Below the pieces are notes generated by a model. The model had not been told where the DNA came from and made no database searches. It saw nothing but the letters and a program-made list of their open reading frames with translations. From NCBI GenBank assembly GCA_964632945.1, contig CAZWCX010000007.1, forward strand, positions 1 through 64,000: 64,000 nucleotides of DNA, read 5' to 3'. Positions 7,957 through 17,347 of this stretch are shown piece after piece (within the stretch, counting starts at the first letter, position 1; each line of letters starts with the position of its first letter). The DNA is from CAZWCX01 sp964632945 (lineage in GTDB: Bacteria; Planctomycetota; MHYJ01; WSZJ01; CAZWCX01). Both the position numbers and the translations under genes were made by a program.

Positions 7957-9096
7957 CTACTTCAGCTCGTACCCCTTGCGGGTCAGCTGGTCCTTGAGGA
8001 TCGCCTGGATGGCGGTGTCGAACGTCTCGGCGCCCGTGCCGGCCAGCTTCTTCATCTCACCGGCGATGAAGGCCTTGCGCTCGTCGTTCAGCTTCTGGAT
8101 TTCGTCCTGGATCTGCTTGCGTTCCGCGGACTTGTCCGCGACGAACTTCGCGCGATCCGCTTCGGAGAGCCCGCGCAATTCCGCGGGCATCGACTCTTCG
8201 TCGAGCTTCTTCAGCACTTCCTCGTTCTCGGCGGCGGCGTCGATGAGGTCCCACTCCGCATTGGTGTAGCCCTTGCCGCTCTTGGCGACCGCGCGCTCGG
8301 CGGCGACCGAGGCGCCGGAGGCCCCGGCGGCGGCGTCCTGGGCCTGCTGGAGTTCCCGGCGCTTTTCGCCCTGGCGGCCGAAGGCGACGTAGGTGTCGTT
8401 CAGTTTTCGGCCGAGTTCCTGGATCCGGCCGTCCTGAGGGGCGGCGACGGCCACCGATTGAGCGTTGTGGTCGATGTTGATCGCCTGTCCGTCGGCGAGC
8501 TTCGGGGCCTCGGTCCACTGGCCCTGCCTGCCCTCGGACTCGTTGCCGCAGTGGATCGTGTTGACGACGATTCCCTTCTTGATCGCCGCCGCGCACGACT
8601 GCCGGTAATCGACCGGACCCTGCGTGAACGGTTCGTTGCCGGCGATGAAGATCGCCTTGTAGTGGTCGCCTGCGGTCCAGGCCAGGTCGCGCACCGCGAA
8701 ATCGATCGCCTGGCCGCAATGCTCGCTGCCGCCGTTCGTCGTGAGGGCGAAAAGTTCGGCGGAGATCTTGTCGAGGTCGTCCGAGAGGTCGACGATCCGG
8801 CGGACGTGCCCGGCCTCCGCCGGGACGGAGGATTTGCCGTACTCGTAGAGGGCGACCTTCATGTCGGGGACCTCCCCGTTGCGTTTGCTGGAGGCGAGGG
8901 TGTTGATGATCGACCAGATCCGGGTGCGGGCCTGGTTGATCAGCCCCTCCATGCTTCCGCTGGTGTCGAGGAGGATGGCGATTTCGATCAGGGACTCGGA
9001 CGGGTCCTGCTTGATCTTCTCGTCGGCCAGGGTCCGGTTCGGGACGGCGGCGATCGACAACGCGGCCGCCAGGGTGGTGGCAATCCATCGGTTCAT
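7957..9096 (-). CDS. Secreted von Willebrand factor A domain protein
   Basis: The 379-aa protein has a signal peptide (about residues 1-24) and a VWA domain. The metal-ion-dependent adhesion site DTSGS is at residues 44-48, and a later threonine and aspartate are plausible MIDAS ligands. The C-terminal third is a charged, helix-rich segment with many Lys/Glu residues, probably coiled. VWA proteins bind partners through a divalent metal; this one is probably periplasmic or surface-exposed. I chose ATG 9096 because AAGGAG lies 8 nt upstream; a GTG at 9105 would leave no ribosome site. It is divergent from the radical SAM gene. Confidence 0.82.
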   Translation of the reverse strand: MNRWIATTLAAALSIAAVPNRTLADEKIKQDPSESLIEIAILLDTSGSMEGLINQARTRIWSIINTLASSKRNGEVPDMKVALYEYGKSSVPAEAGHVRRIVDLSDDLDKISAELFALTTNGGSEHCGQAIDFAVRDLAWTAGDHYKAIFIAGNEPFTQGPVDYRQSCAAAIKKGIVVNTIHCGNESEGRQGQWTEAPKLADGQAINIDHNAQSVAVAAPQDGRIQELGRKLNDTYVAFGRQGEKRRELQQAQDAAAGASGASVAAERAVAKSGKGYTNAEWDLIDAAAENEEVLKKLDEESMPAELRGLSEADRAKFVADKSAERKQIQDEIQKLNDERKAFIAGEMKKLAGTGAETFDTAIQAILKDQLTRKGYELK

Positions 9097-9224
9097 GATG
9101 AGCACTCCTTCGGAGGGGGGGTCATTCGGAACGGGGGATTGGACGCCGACGCCGGTCCGAAGTTCCCGAATTCGCTCGCCGGCCGGAAGTCGTTGGCGAA
9201 CGCTCCCTTCGGGTCCGACCTGCC

Positions 9225-9253
9225 TTGACCCGCGGATCCCGCCGCGGTACCGT
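9225..9253 (+). promoter_or_regulatory. Sigma-70-like promoter, leaderless candidate
   Basis: TTGACC (9225-9230), a 17-bp spacer and TACCGT (9248-9253) end 7 nt before the ATG at 9261. With normal spacing, transcription would start at or beside the start codon, and no Shine-Dalgarno sequence is visible. Confidence 0.5.
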
Positions 9254-9260
9254 ACTGCGC

Positions 9261-10547
9261 ATGGCCCGCACTCCCCTCGCCCTCGTACTCAACTACCGGG
9301 ACACCGGCAAGATCGCCTTCCACGTGCTGGTCGGCGCACTGGAAACCGATCCCGAGACTCGCGCGGTCCCGATCGAATTCGTTCGCCGCACCGGATCCCT
9401 GGAGGAAGCCGCGGAGGCGCGTCTGCGCACGCACGATCGCGTGGTCGTGGGGTGGTCGTTCTTCTCCACCGACTTCGCCCCGATGGCCGCGCGGTTGGCG
9501 GAGTTCCGCGCCCGGATCCAGGATCCCGCCGTGCTCCATCTCGCCGGCGGAGTCCATGCCAGCGCCGATCCGGCCGGCACGCTCCGGGCCGGATTCGATT
9601 ACGTCGCGGTCGGCGAGGGGGAGCGCACGATCGTCGAACTCGTTCGCGCCCTCCTGCGCGGAGGTGAACTCGCGGGAGTGCGCGGGCTCGCGCACCTGGA
9701 CGGCCAGGGTCGACTCGCCCCGCATTCGAAGGGGGAATTCGTCGATCTCAATGCCTGGCCCCCGTTCGCGCCGGAGCACGACCGGCTCGGTCCGATCGAG
9801 ATCACGCGCGGTTGCATCTACGCGTGCAAGTTCTGCCAGACTCCTTTCCTGAATCGCGCGCGTTTCCGGCACCGCAGCGTGGAAAACGTGTGCCGTTGGG
9901 TTCGCTTCCAGAAGGAAAGGGGCTACCGGGACTACCGGTTTCTGACTCCGACTTCGCTGTCGTACGGTTCCGACGACGAGACGCCCCGACTCGACCGGGT
10001 GGAGGAACTCCTCTCCTCGGTGCGCGGCATCATCGGCCGGGAGGGGCGACTCTACTACGGGACTTTCCCCTCCGAGGTCCGGCCCGAGCACGTGACTCCC
10101 GAGGCGCTGGCGGTGCTGAAGCGATGGGTCGACAACGACACGCTGATCGTCGGCGGCCAATCCGGCTCGGAACGGGTGCTGGCCTCGAGCCGGCGCGGAC
10201 ACGACGCGGCGGTGATCGAACGCGCCGTGGCGTTGGCGAAGGAGGCGGGGTTTCAGCCGCACGTCGACTTCCTCTTCGGCCTGCCGGGGGAGGAACCGGA
10301 CGACGTCGCGGCCTCGCTGCGGCTGGCGCAGGCGCTCGTCGACCGCGGCGCGCGCGTGCATGGGCACGCCTTCATGCCCTTGCCCGGGACGCCGTATCAG
10401 AACGAACCGGCGGGCCGGATCGACGCGGAGACGCGCCGCTCCCTGGACCGCATGGCCTCGCGAGGGAGCCTCTACGGGCAGTGGAAGCGGCAACTCGCGA
10501 TCGGCCGGCGCCTGGAGGAACAGCGCGGCGCGAAGAAGAACGGCTGA
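9261..10547 (+). CDS. B12-binding / radical SAM protein (MJ_1487-like)
   Basis: This 428-aa protein has an N-terminal Rossmann-like cobalamin-binding domain (about residues 1-150; GGVHASADP and GEGERT motifs) followed by a radical SAM core with the cluster motif CIYACKFC near residue 190. The arrangement and the sequence DFLFGLPGEE match the MJ_1487-type B12/radical SAM family (TIGR04013), whose reaction is unknown. The cobalamin domain lacks the classical DxHxxG histidine as far as I can see, so base-off binding is likely. The gene stands alone, divergent from the VWA gene and 118 bp before the PQQ dehydrogenase. Confidence 0.85.
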   Translation: MARTPLALVLNYRDTGKIAFHVLVGALETDPETRAVPIEFVRRTGSLEEAAEARLRTHDRVVVGWSFFSTDFAPMAARLAEFRARIQDPAVLHLAGGVHASADPAGTLRAGFDYVAVGEGERTIVELVRALLRGGELAGVRGLAHLDGQGRLAPHSKGEFVDLNAWPPFAPEHDRLGPIEITRGCIYACKFCQTPFLNRARFRHRSVENVCRWVRFQKERGYRDYRFLTPTSLSYGSDDETPRLDRVEELLSSVRGIIGREGRLYYGTFPSEVRPEHVTPEALAVLKRWVDNDTLIVGGQSGSERVLASSRRGHDAAVIERAVALAKEAGFQPHVDFLFGLPGEEPDDVAASLRLAQALVDRGARVHGHAFMPLPGTPYQNEPAGRIDAETRRSLDRMASRGSLYGQWKRQLAIGRRLEEQRGAKKNG

Positions 10548-10665
10548 GGGCGCCGCGCCGCCCGGAGCGCGCGGCCGGACCACGTTCGAGCGGGATTGCG
10601 CCCGGGGGGGGGATCCGGGCACAATGAAGAGGATCGATCGGTCGCCCTCCTGTCCGGAGTGATGC

Positions 10666-12873
10666 ATGCGCCTCCTCGTCTGGGTCGTCCTCCTGCTCAC
10701 GACCGTCGGCACCGGTTCCGGGGTCGCCCAGGATCCCCCGCGGCTTCCGGAACGCCGGGTCCCCGGGACCATCCGCTTCTCCGGCGAACCCCCGGCGCTC
10801 ACTTCGTATCGCTTGGAGGTCGCCTTTCCGCAACTCCGCTTTCGCCGGCCGACCTACCTCACGTTCCCGCGCGACGGCACCGACCGCCTCTTCGTCCTGG
10901 AACAGGACGGCGTCATCCACGTGTTCGACAACGATCCGTCCGCGCGCGAGACGCGCGTCGTCCTGGACCTGCGCGCGAAGGTCCGCCGCGACCACAATGA
11001 GGAAGGCCTCCTCGGCCTCGCCTTCCACCCCGAGTTCGCGCGCAACCGGTTCCTGTACGTCTGCTACTCGGCCAGCCAGCCGCGCCGCAACGTCTACTCG
11101 CGATTCACGCTCGACGCCGCGACCCGCTCGACGGCCGACCCGGCCTCGGAGCACGTCCTTCTCGAGGTGGAGCAACCCTGGGGGAACCACAACGGCGGGA
11201 TGATCGAATTCGGCCCGGACGGATTTCTCTACCTCTCCCTCGGCGACGGCGGGGCGGCCAACGATCCGCTCAACAGCGGACAGGACCTCCGCAGCCTGCT
11301 GGGGAAGATCCTGCGTATCGACGTGAACCGGTCCGAAGGGGGGCGCCGCTACGCGATTCCGGAGGGAAACCCGTTCCGCGGCGCCACCGACGGCCGCCGT
11401 CCGGAAATCTGGGCGTGGGGGCTGCGCAACGTGTGGCGCTTCTCGTTCGACCGCGCCAGCGGGGCGCTCTGGGGCGGCGATGTCGGGCAGAACCGGTGGG
11501 AGGAGATCGACATCCTTCGCGCGGGGAAGAACTACGGCTGGCGAGCGTACGAGGGGTTCGAACGGTTCCAGACCGGCCGGCGCAAGCCCGGTCGCGGGGG
11601 AGAGAGCAACGCGGCTCCCGTCATCGAGGCCGAGGGTCCGTACGAACCGCCGGTGATCGCCTACGGGCGCGACGACGGAGTCTCCGTCACCGGCGGATAC
11701 GTCTACCGGGGGCAGCGACTGCCCGCACTCCAGGGCGCCTACCTGTACGGCGACTATGGTTCGGGAAAGGTCTGGGCGCTGCGCTTCGACGCCAACGGCG
11801 AGGCGGAGGATCACGAAATCGCCGAGTGCAATTCGCTGGCTTCGTTCGGCGAGGACCGCGACGGCGAGGTCTATCTGTGCTCGTTCGACAAGCGGATCTA
11901 CCGCCTGGCGGCTGTGGGTGACTCCTCCGCCTCCCGCTTCCCCCAGCGGTTGAGCGAGACCGGGCTGTTCACGGACACCGCACGGATGACCCCGCATCCG
12001 TCCCTGATCCCGTATGACGTCAACGTGCCGCTCTGGTCGGACGGGGCGGCCAAGGAGCGCTACCTCCTGCTGCCCGGGACGGAGAAGATCGGCTTCTCCC
12101 CGGACGGCCCGTACCGATTCCCGGCGGGGACCCTGTTCGTGAAGACCTTCTTCGTCGAGAGGGAAGAAGGGAAGCCCGCCTCCCGCCGGCGCCTGGAGAC
12201 GCGCGTCCTGGCGGTGGAAAAGGACGGCGTGCGCGGCTGGACGTACGTCTGGGATGAGGCTCAGCGCGACGCCGCGCTGCTTCATGGGCCTGCGGAGCGG
12301 ACGTTTCAGGTCCGGGACGCGGGCGGTCGCGAGATCGAGCGGACTTGGAGCTTCCCCGGCCGAGCCGATTGCCAGCGGTGTCATACCGCCGCCGCGGGCG
12401 GCGTGCTGGGCTTCCACACCGCCCAGATCCACCGGATTGGACACGGGGGCGAAAACCAACTCGCCGGACTGGCCCGGCTTGGGCTCTTCGACCGCGACCC
12501 CGGCGACCCCGCAACTCTCCCGGCCTTCCCCGACTGGAGCGACTCCGCTGCCCCCGTGGAGGCCCAGGTTCGCGGCTACCTCGACGCGAACTGCGCGAAC
12601 TGTCATCGGCCGGGAGGGACCGGGGGCGGGGAACTCGATCTGCGCGCGCACGTTCCCCTGGATGCCCTGCGGGCCGTGGGGGTCCTCCCCACGCAAGGAG
12701 ATCTCGGCGTTCGCGATGCCCACCTCGTGAAGGCCGGGGAAGCCGAGGCCAGCACGCTCTGGCTGCGCATGGGACGGACCGGGGAAGGGGCGATGCCGCC
12801 GCTGGCACACCAGCGCGTCGATTCGCTCGCCGTGGAGCGCGTCCGGCAGTGGATCCAAGGGCTGCGCCGGTAG
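10666..12873 (+). CDS. PQQ-type sugar dehydrogenase fused to a dihaem domain
   Basis: The 735-aa exported protein (signal peptide about 1-22) begins with a six-bladed propeller of the soluble glucose/sorbosone dehydrogenase type, about residues 40-410, with FHPEFARNRFLYV, WGNHNGGMIEFGPDG and GDGGAANDP motifs. Residues 430-735 resemble the HNE_0200-type domain (TIGR03806-like) and carry two CxxCH haem motifs, C569/C572/H573 and C643/C646/H647. The likely role is periplasmic PQQ-dependent oxidation of a sugar or aldehyde with direct transfer to c-type haem and then the respiratory chain. GGAG lies 8 nt before the ATG. A weak promoter (TTGCGC, 18 bp, CACAAT at 10620-10625) precedes it. Confidence 0.85.
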   Translation: MRLLVWVVLLLTTVGTGSGVAQDPPRLPERRVPGTIRFSGEPPALTSYRLEVAFPQLRFRRPTYLTFPRDGTDRLFVLEQDGVIHVFDNDPSARETRVVLDLRAKVRRDHNEEGLLGLAFHPEFARNRFLYVCYSASQPRRNVYSRFTLDAATRSTADPASEHVLLEVEQPWGNHNGGMIEFGPDGFLYLSLGDGGAANDPLNSGQDLRSLLGKILRIDVNRSEGGRRYAIPEGNPFRGATDGRRPEIWAWGLRNVWRFSFDRASGALWGGDVGQNRWEEIDILRAGKNYGWRAYEGFERFQTGRRKPGRGGESNAAPVIEAEGPYEPPVIAYGRDDGVSVTGGYVYRGQRLPALQGAYLYGDYGSGKVWALRFDANGEAEDHEIAECNSLASFGEDRDGEVYLCSFDKRIYRLAAVGDSSASRFPQRLSETGLFTDTARMTPHPSLIPYDVNVPLWSDGAAKERYLLLPGTEKIGFSPDGPYRFPAGTLFVKTFFVEREEGKPASRRRLETRVLAVEKDGVRGWTYVWDEAQRDAALLHGPAERTFQVRDAGGREIERTWSFPGRADCQRCHTAAAGGVLGFHTAQIHRIGHGGENQLAGLARLGLFDRDPGDPATLPAFPDWSDSAAPVEAQVRGYLDANCANCHRPGGTGGGELDLRAHVPLDALRAVGVLPTQGDLGVRDAHLVKAGEAEASTLWLRMGRTGEGAMPPLAHQRVDSLAVERVRQWIQGLRR

Positions 12874-13651
12874 GCGGTGCCGCCCCGCGTGGGACGCGAG
12901 GACCCCGTTCCCGAACGGCCCGGGCCGACCGTCACACGCGCTCCCCCGGGGTGGGCGCGCGTGCTCCGAGCCTGGACGCCGGGACCCGGCCCCCGCGGGC
13001 GGAACGGCGGGGGATGTCTCCTCCCATGCATTCGAGTGGGAAAAACCGTTACACTTTTACTGTCCGCGAACCGATCATTCTTTCACTGGCATTGCCGCGG
13101 GACCGAGTCGGGTAGACGTGCCACTTCGCGGTCGGGGGCCTACCTCGTGGTCGGTTCGCCCCCGCTGATCTGAATCGCAACCTGTTTTCAGGTAATGGAT
13201 TGCGAGTATCCTCTTGGGGCGGATGGCCTTGACAACCTACGTCGAGACTGTGGAGATCTGCGGGCGATCGGGGTTGTCGAGCGACGGTGGGCCCTTGATT
13301 TGCGTTAGGGAGAACCGTCACGACGGAGAGAGGATTCTCGGCCCGGTGCCGGGAGCGAACTCTCCCCTACCGTTGGATCGGGGGCCCATGGGAGCGATTC
13401 GAACCACGTTCGATTCTGCTGCGCTCCTGTCGCCCGCCGCCCCTGCCTTCCCCGGGATCCTGCCTCCGGTACTCCGCCGGACCGGGGACGGGTGTCCATA
13501 GCCGCATGAACTTCACGCCGTGTCCGGGAGTGCCCGGGCATGGATTCGGCCCTTAGGATTGGGGGGGTGTCGATCCGAGGGGCCTCGAATTCCGGTCGTC
13601 GCGGGGGGGCCGTGGGGAACGAGCGGCCCCCTCGCGGCGTTCCCACGCCGA
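12874..13651. other. Long non-coding stretch with several stem-loops
   Basis: No supported protein gene in nearly 800 bp. The centre (about 13030-13350) is visibly less G+C-rich than its surroundings. Possible RNA structures include TCGCAA/TTGCGA enclosing CCTG-TTTT-CAGG (13173-13204) and GGAGCG/CGCTCC enclosing CGAAC/GTTCG near 13391-13428. It contains no tRNA, tmRNA, SRP or RNase P signature that I can recognise. Confidence 0.5.
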
Positions 13652-13680
13652 TTGCATTCCGGCCGGGGCAGGGATATACT
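13652..13680 (+). promoter_or_regulatory. Sigma-70-like promoter of the dipeptidase gene
   Basis: TTGCAT (13652-13657), 17-bp spacer, TATACT (13675-13680); the ATG follows 26 nt later. Spacing and -10 box are near consensus. Confidence 0.6.
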
Positions 13681-13706
13681 CTCGGGGCCTTGCCGGAGGC
13701 GTTCCC

Positions 13707-15041
13707 ATGCCTGATTTGACGACCAGCGCGGACCCGTGGGCGCTGGAACAGCTGTTCACCTACGTGCGGATTCCGAGCGTTTCGGCGCAGAGTCGGGGGA
13801 TCGACGAGGCCTGCGCTTTTCTGACCCGGATGTTCACCGGGCTTGGATTCACCGTAGAGCGGATCCCGACCGCGGGCCATCCCGTGATCCTGGCCGAGCG
13901 GCGTCACCCGCAGGCCCGGCGCTCGCTGCTGTTCTACAACCATTACGATGTGCAGCCACCCGAACCGCTCGAGCTCTGGACCTCGCCGCCGTTCGAGCCG
14001 GTGATCCGGGACGGGCGGATCTGGGCGCGCGGCGTGGCCGACAACAAGGCCAACCTCATGGTCCGCGCGGCCGCGATCCGTGAGCGCTTGGCGAAGGGGG
14101 ATCTCCCGCTGACGATCCGCTTCGTGATCGAAGGAGAGGAGGAGGTCGGTTCCCCCAATCTCGGTCCGTTCGTCGAGAAGCACTTGTCCCGCTTTCGCAG
14201 CGACCTCTGCATCTGGGAGAACGGCGGACGCTTCCACTCGGGCGACCCGGATCTGATCCTCGGCTGCAAGGGAGTCCTCCACCTCGAATTGTCGGTGCGC
14301 ACGCTTTCGGGAGACCAGCACTCCTCGCGGGGGGCGATCCTGCCGTCGGGGGCGTGGCGACTGGTTTGGGCCCTCGCATCCCTGAAAGGGCCCGACGAGC
14401 GGCCGCTCTTGCCCGGGTTTCTCGACCGGGTTCGGCCGACGTCGACGGCCGACCGGGCGTGCCTTGCGCGGATCCCCATGGACGAGAAGGCCCTGCGGGA
14501 ACAATATGCGATCGATCGCTTCCTGCTCGACCTCTCCGGGGAGGCGTTGAAGCATCGCTTGTATTTCGAGCCGGTCTTCAACATCAACGGGATCGAGTCG
14601 GGGTACCAGGGGAAGGGGAACAAGACCGTGTTGCCGGCCGCCGGCCGTGCCAAGATGGACTTCCGGCTGGTGCCGGACCAGACGCCGGACGAGGTGAAGG
14701 GGCTCCTGCGCGCGCACCTGGACCGGGCGGGGTTCCCGGACGTGGAGATCGGCGATGCGCGGGGGTATCCGCCCGCGCGGACGCCGGTGGATCATCCCAT
14801 GGTGCAGCGGGTGGCGAAGGCGGCGCAGGAGGCGACCGGCCGGAATCCGGTGCCGATCCCGATGATGGCGGCGAGCGGGCCGATGTACCTTTTTGCGGAC
14901 CACATGCCGTTGGTCGGGGTCGGGACCGGCAATCCGGACTCGCGGGTCCACGCGCCCGACGAGAACATCTTCGAGAAGGATTTTCACCTCGGCAAGGCGG
15001 TGATCCTGCGGTTGCTGGAGAACCTGACGGCCGCGGACTGA
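13707..15041 (+). CDS. M20-family dipeptidase
   Basis: This 444-aa zinc peptidase has the M20 dipeptidase signature NHYDVQP (metal ligand H79, with D81 beside it), the bridging aspartate D112 in GVADNKAN, and the catalytic/ligand glutamates in the IEGEEEVGS loop near residues 143-147. A dimerisation domain is inserted around residues 200-330, and a C-terminal histidine ligand region follows. Length and motifs fit cytosolic non-specific dipeptidase or beta-Ala-His dipeptidase-like enzymes rather than acetylornithine deacetylase. It has no signal peptide. It lies 43 bp before eno on the same strand, so the two may be co-transcribed. Confidence 0.9.
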   Translation: MPDLTTSADPWALEQLFTYVRIPSVSAQSRGIDEACAFLTRMFTGLGFTVERIPTAGHPVILAERRHPQARRSLLFYNHYDVQPPEPLELWTSPPFEPVIRDGRIWARGVADNKANLMVRAAAIRERLAKGDLPLTIRFVIEGEEEVGSPNLGPFVEKHLSRFRSDLCIWENGGRFHSGDPDLILGCKGVLHLELSVRTLSGDQHSSRGAILPSGAWRLVWALASLKGPDERPLLPGFLDRVRPTSTADRACLARIPMDEKALREQYAIDRFLLDLSGEALKHRLYFEPVFNINGIESGYQGKGNKTVLPAAGRAKMDFRLVPDQTPDEVKGLLRAHLDRAGFPDVEIGDARGYPPARTPVDHPMVQRVAKAAQEATGRNPVPIPMMAASGPMYLFADHMPLVGVGTGNPDSRVHAPDENIFEKDFHLGKAVILRLLENLTAAD

Positions 15042-15084
15042 GGATTGCCCGGTGGGCGGGCCCACGAAGAGGGGGAGGGAGCCG

Positions 15085-16377
15085 ATGAGTCAGATCACCC
15101 ACATCAAGGCGCGCGAGGTCCTGGATTCCCGCGGCAATCCGACCATCCAGGTCGATGTGAAGCTGGCCAGCGGCGTCTTTGGCCGGGCCTCGGTCCCCTC
15201 GGGCGCCTCCACCGGAGAGCGCGAGGCGCTCGAATTGCGCGACGGCGACAAGAAGCGCTTCGGCGGCAAGGGCGTGCTCAACGCCGTGGGGCACGTGAAT
15301 GCGGAGCTGTCCCGACTGCTCATCGGTCGTGACGCGCTCGACCAAGCGGGCATCGACCGGGCGCTGATTGCGCTCGACGGGACGGAGAACAAGGGACGGC
15401 TCGGCGCCAATGCCCTGCTCGGCGCATCGCTCGCGGTCGGCCACGCGGCCGCCGCCGATTCCCGGTTGCCGCTCTATCGCTACCTCGGCGGCGCCGGGGC
15501 GCGCACGCTGCCGGTCCCGTTCATGAACGTCATCAACGGCGGCGCCCACGCCGACAACAACGTCGACTTTCAGGAGTTCATGATCGTTCCGGTCGGGGCG
15601 AACAGTTTTGCCGAAGCCCTGCGCACCGGCGTCGAGACTTTCCATGCCCTCAAGGCTGTGCTCAAGTCCAAGGGCTACATCACCTCGGTCGGCGACGAGG
15701 GCGGCTTCGCCCCCAGCCTGAAGTCGAACGAGGAGGCGGTCGAGTTGCTGCTCGCCGCGCTCGAGCGGGCCGGATTCAAGCCGGGCAAGGATTTCGTCCT
15801 GGCCCTCGACGTGGCGGCGAGCGAGTTCCACGACAACGGAAAGTACGTGTTCAAGAAGAGCGACAAGAGCGTGCGCACGACCGATCAGATGATCAAGCTC
15901 TATGCCGAGTGGATCTCCCGGTACCCGATCGCCTCGATCGAGGACGGTCTGGGCGAGAAGGACTGGGAGGGGTGGAAGGCGCTCACCCGTGAACTGGGCG
16001 AGAAGGTGCAGCTCGTCGGCGACGACCTTTTCGTCACCAACACGACCATTCTCGGGAAGGGCATCGCCGAGGGGATCGCCAACTCGATCCTGGTCAAGGT
16101 CAACCAGATCGGCACGCTGTCGGAGACGCTGGACGCGATCCGCATGGCGGGCGCGGCCGGGTACACCGCGATGATCTCCCACCGCTCGGGCGAGACCGAG
16201 GACACCACGATCGCCGATCTCGCGGTCGCCGCCAACACCGGTCAGATCAAGACCGGTTCCTGTTCCCGCAGCGACCGCGTGGCCAAGTACAACCGCCTGC
16301 TTCAGATCGAAGAGGAGCTCCAGGGGGCCGGCGTCTATCCCGGCATGGCCACCTTCCGGACCGGACGCAAGGCGTAG
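15085..16377 (+). CDS. eno: Enolase
   Basis: The 430-aa protein is a full-length enolase (2-phosphoglycerate to phosphoenolpyruvate). Recognised features are the N-terminal AREVLDSRGNPT, the Mg-binding loop SGASTGEREALELRD, NVINGGAHADNNVDFQEFM, the catalytic GDDLFVTN and the C-terminal SHRSGETEDTTIADLAV signature. The start at 15085 follows GGGGGAGGGA at the usual distance; an in-frame ATG at 15052 would add eleven residues foreign to the family. It is the only glycolytic gene seen here. Confidence 0.98.
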   Translation: MSQITHIKAREVLDSRGNPTIQVDVKLASGVFGRASVPSGASTGEREALELRDGDKKRFGGKGVLNAVGHVNAELSRLLIGRDALDQAGIDRALIALDGTENKGRLGANALLGASLAVGHAAAADSRLPLYRYLGGAGARTLPVPFMNVINGGAHADNNVDFQEFMIVPVGANSFAEALRTGVETFHALKAVLKSKGYITSVGDEGGFAPSLKSNEEAVELLLAALERAGFKPGKDFVLALDVAASEFHDNGKYVFKKSDKSVRTTDQMIKLYAEWISRYPIASIEDGLGEKDWEGWKALTRELGEKVQLVGDDLFVTNTTILGKGIAEGIANSILVKVNQIGTLSETLDAIRMAGAAGYTAMISHRSGETEDTTIADLAVAANTGQIKTGSCSRSDRVAKYNRLLQIEEELQGAGVYPGMATFRTGRKA

Positions 16378-16456
16378 GCGGGGAGCCGCGCCCGGCGGCG
16401 CCGATCCAGATCCGCGCCGGCACGAGCGCGGGGGACGGGGCCGACCGGCGCTCCGG

Positions 16457-17137
16457 CTACTTCGCCTTCGGCGCCGTCAGCTTCAAGCCGTCGAGGAGCT
16501 TGTCGATCTCCGCGCGCATCGTCTCCTCGTTCCCGGCCGGGCAGTTGATGTCGATCAGGAAGGTGTACTTCTTGTTGCCCCGGATGAACCAGACGTCCTT
16601 CCAGGTCACCGAACCGCTCTTCACGTGCACACCGACGAAGGAGAACGCGAACACCTCGCGCGCGAACTTGGCCCGACGCGGTCCAGGCTTCTTGATCTCC
16701 TTGACGTCCTTGTAGCGGCTCTCGGAATCCTGTTTGAAGTTCGCGTCGGCCAGTCCTTTGACGTTCCCGGGATCCATCGACTTTCCGGCCACCTGGATCT
16801 TCTCCGCCACATCGTAGGCGAAGACGGTGGCGAGCACCTGGAACGGCTTCCCGCCCAGTTCCCCCTGATCGTCTTCCCATTTCCCGATCATGCACATCAG
16901 GTACGCCGGCCGGTCGCCGCCGAAGCGCCTTCCCCATTCGTCTTCGGGAATGAACTTCCATCGGGAATCGTCCGGTCTCGTCCACTCGAAGCCGTAGTCC
17001 GGAGCGCTCCACACCCGCTGGTTCTCCGCTTCCTGGGCGCCGGCGCGGAGTCCCTGCAGGGTCACCAGAACACCGGCCAGCGCGAGGACCAGGAGACCGA
17101 GGGGAGCGAAGCGACGCACGGCGGAGAGGGGGATCAT
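16457..17137 (-). CDS. Signal-anchored protein of unknown function
   Basis: The 226-aa protein has a hydrophobic N-terminal segment (about residues 12-34) that could be a signal peptide or anchor, followed by a soluble beta-rich domain with no recognised motif. The region DVWFIRGNKKYTFLI suggests a PsbP/DUF1795-like fold, in which secreted domains often end with a helix such as the one at residues 205-222; this is only a suggestion. Translation from ATG 17137 is supported by GGAG 9 nt upstream. It is divergent from the ECF sigma gene and convergent with eno. Confidence 0.65.
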   Translation of the reverse strand: MIPLSAVRRFAPLGLLVLALAGVLVTLQGLRAGAQEAENQRVWSAPDYGFEWTRPDDSRWKFIPEDEWGRRFGGDRPAYLMCMIGKWEDDQGELGGKPFQVLATVFAYDVAEKIQVAGKSMDPGNVKGLADANFKQDSESRYKDVKEIKKPGPRRAKFAREVFAFSFVGVHVKSGSVTWKDVWFIRGNKKYTFLIDINCPAGNEETMRAEIDKLLDGLKLTAPKAK

Positions 17138-17281
17138 GGCGGGACTCCGACGGACCCTGGGGGCCTACCGGGAAGACGAAAGGGTGTTCCCGCGATTCTA
17201 CGGAACCTCAGGGGGCGCCGCAAGCGACATCGCGGAAGCCCTCCGCCACTGGGGGCATCGGCCGCTTTCCCGAAAGTAGGC

Positions 17282-17310
17282 TGGAATATCCCCGACCCCA
17301 GCGGTATAAC
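17282..17310 (+). promoter_or_regulatory. Possible promoter of the ECF sigma operon
   Basis: TGGAAT (17282-17287), 17-bp spacer, TATAAC (17305-17310), 37 nt before the sigma factor ATG. The GGAAT core resembles ECF-type -35 elements, which would allow autoregulation, but the -10 looks like the housekeeping type. Confidence 0.35.
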
Positions 17311-17347
17311 CGAACGAAACCCGCGCAAGACCACAGCGAGCGAGCAG

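Noticed and set aside
5512..9228. A 1238-codon open plus-strand frame antisense to the HEAT lipoprotein and VWA genes
   Set aside because: It is Arg/Gly/Leu-rich with no domain, a typical open shadow in G+C-rich DNA; the minus-strand proteins have signal peptides and families.
13391..13428. tRNA-like T-arm (TTCGAAC near 13399)
   Set aside because: The stem pairing and acceptor/anticodon parts needed for a tRNA are missing on both strands.
13049..13501. Small open frames in the 13 kb non-coding stretch
   Set aside because: They have no family, ribosome site or consistent codon pattern.
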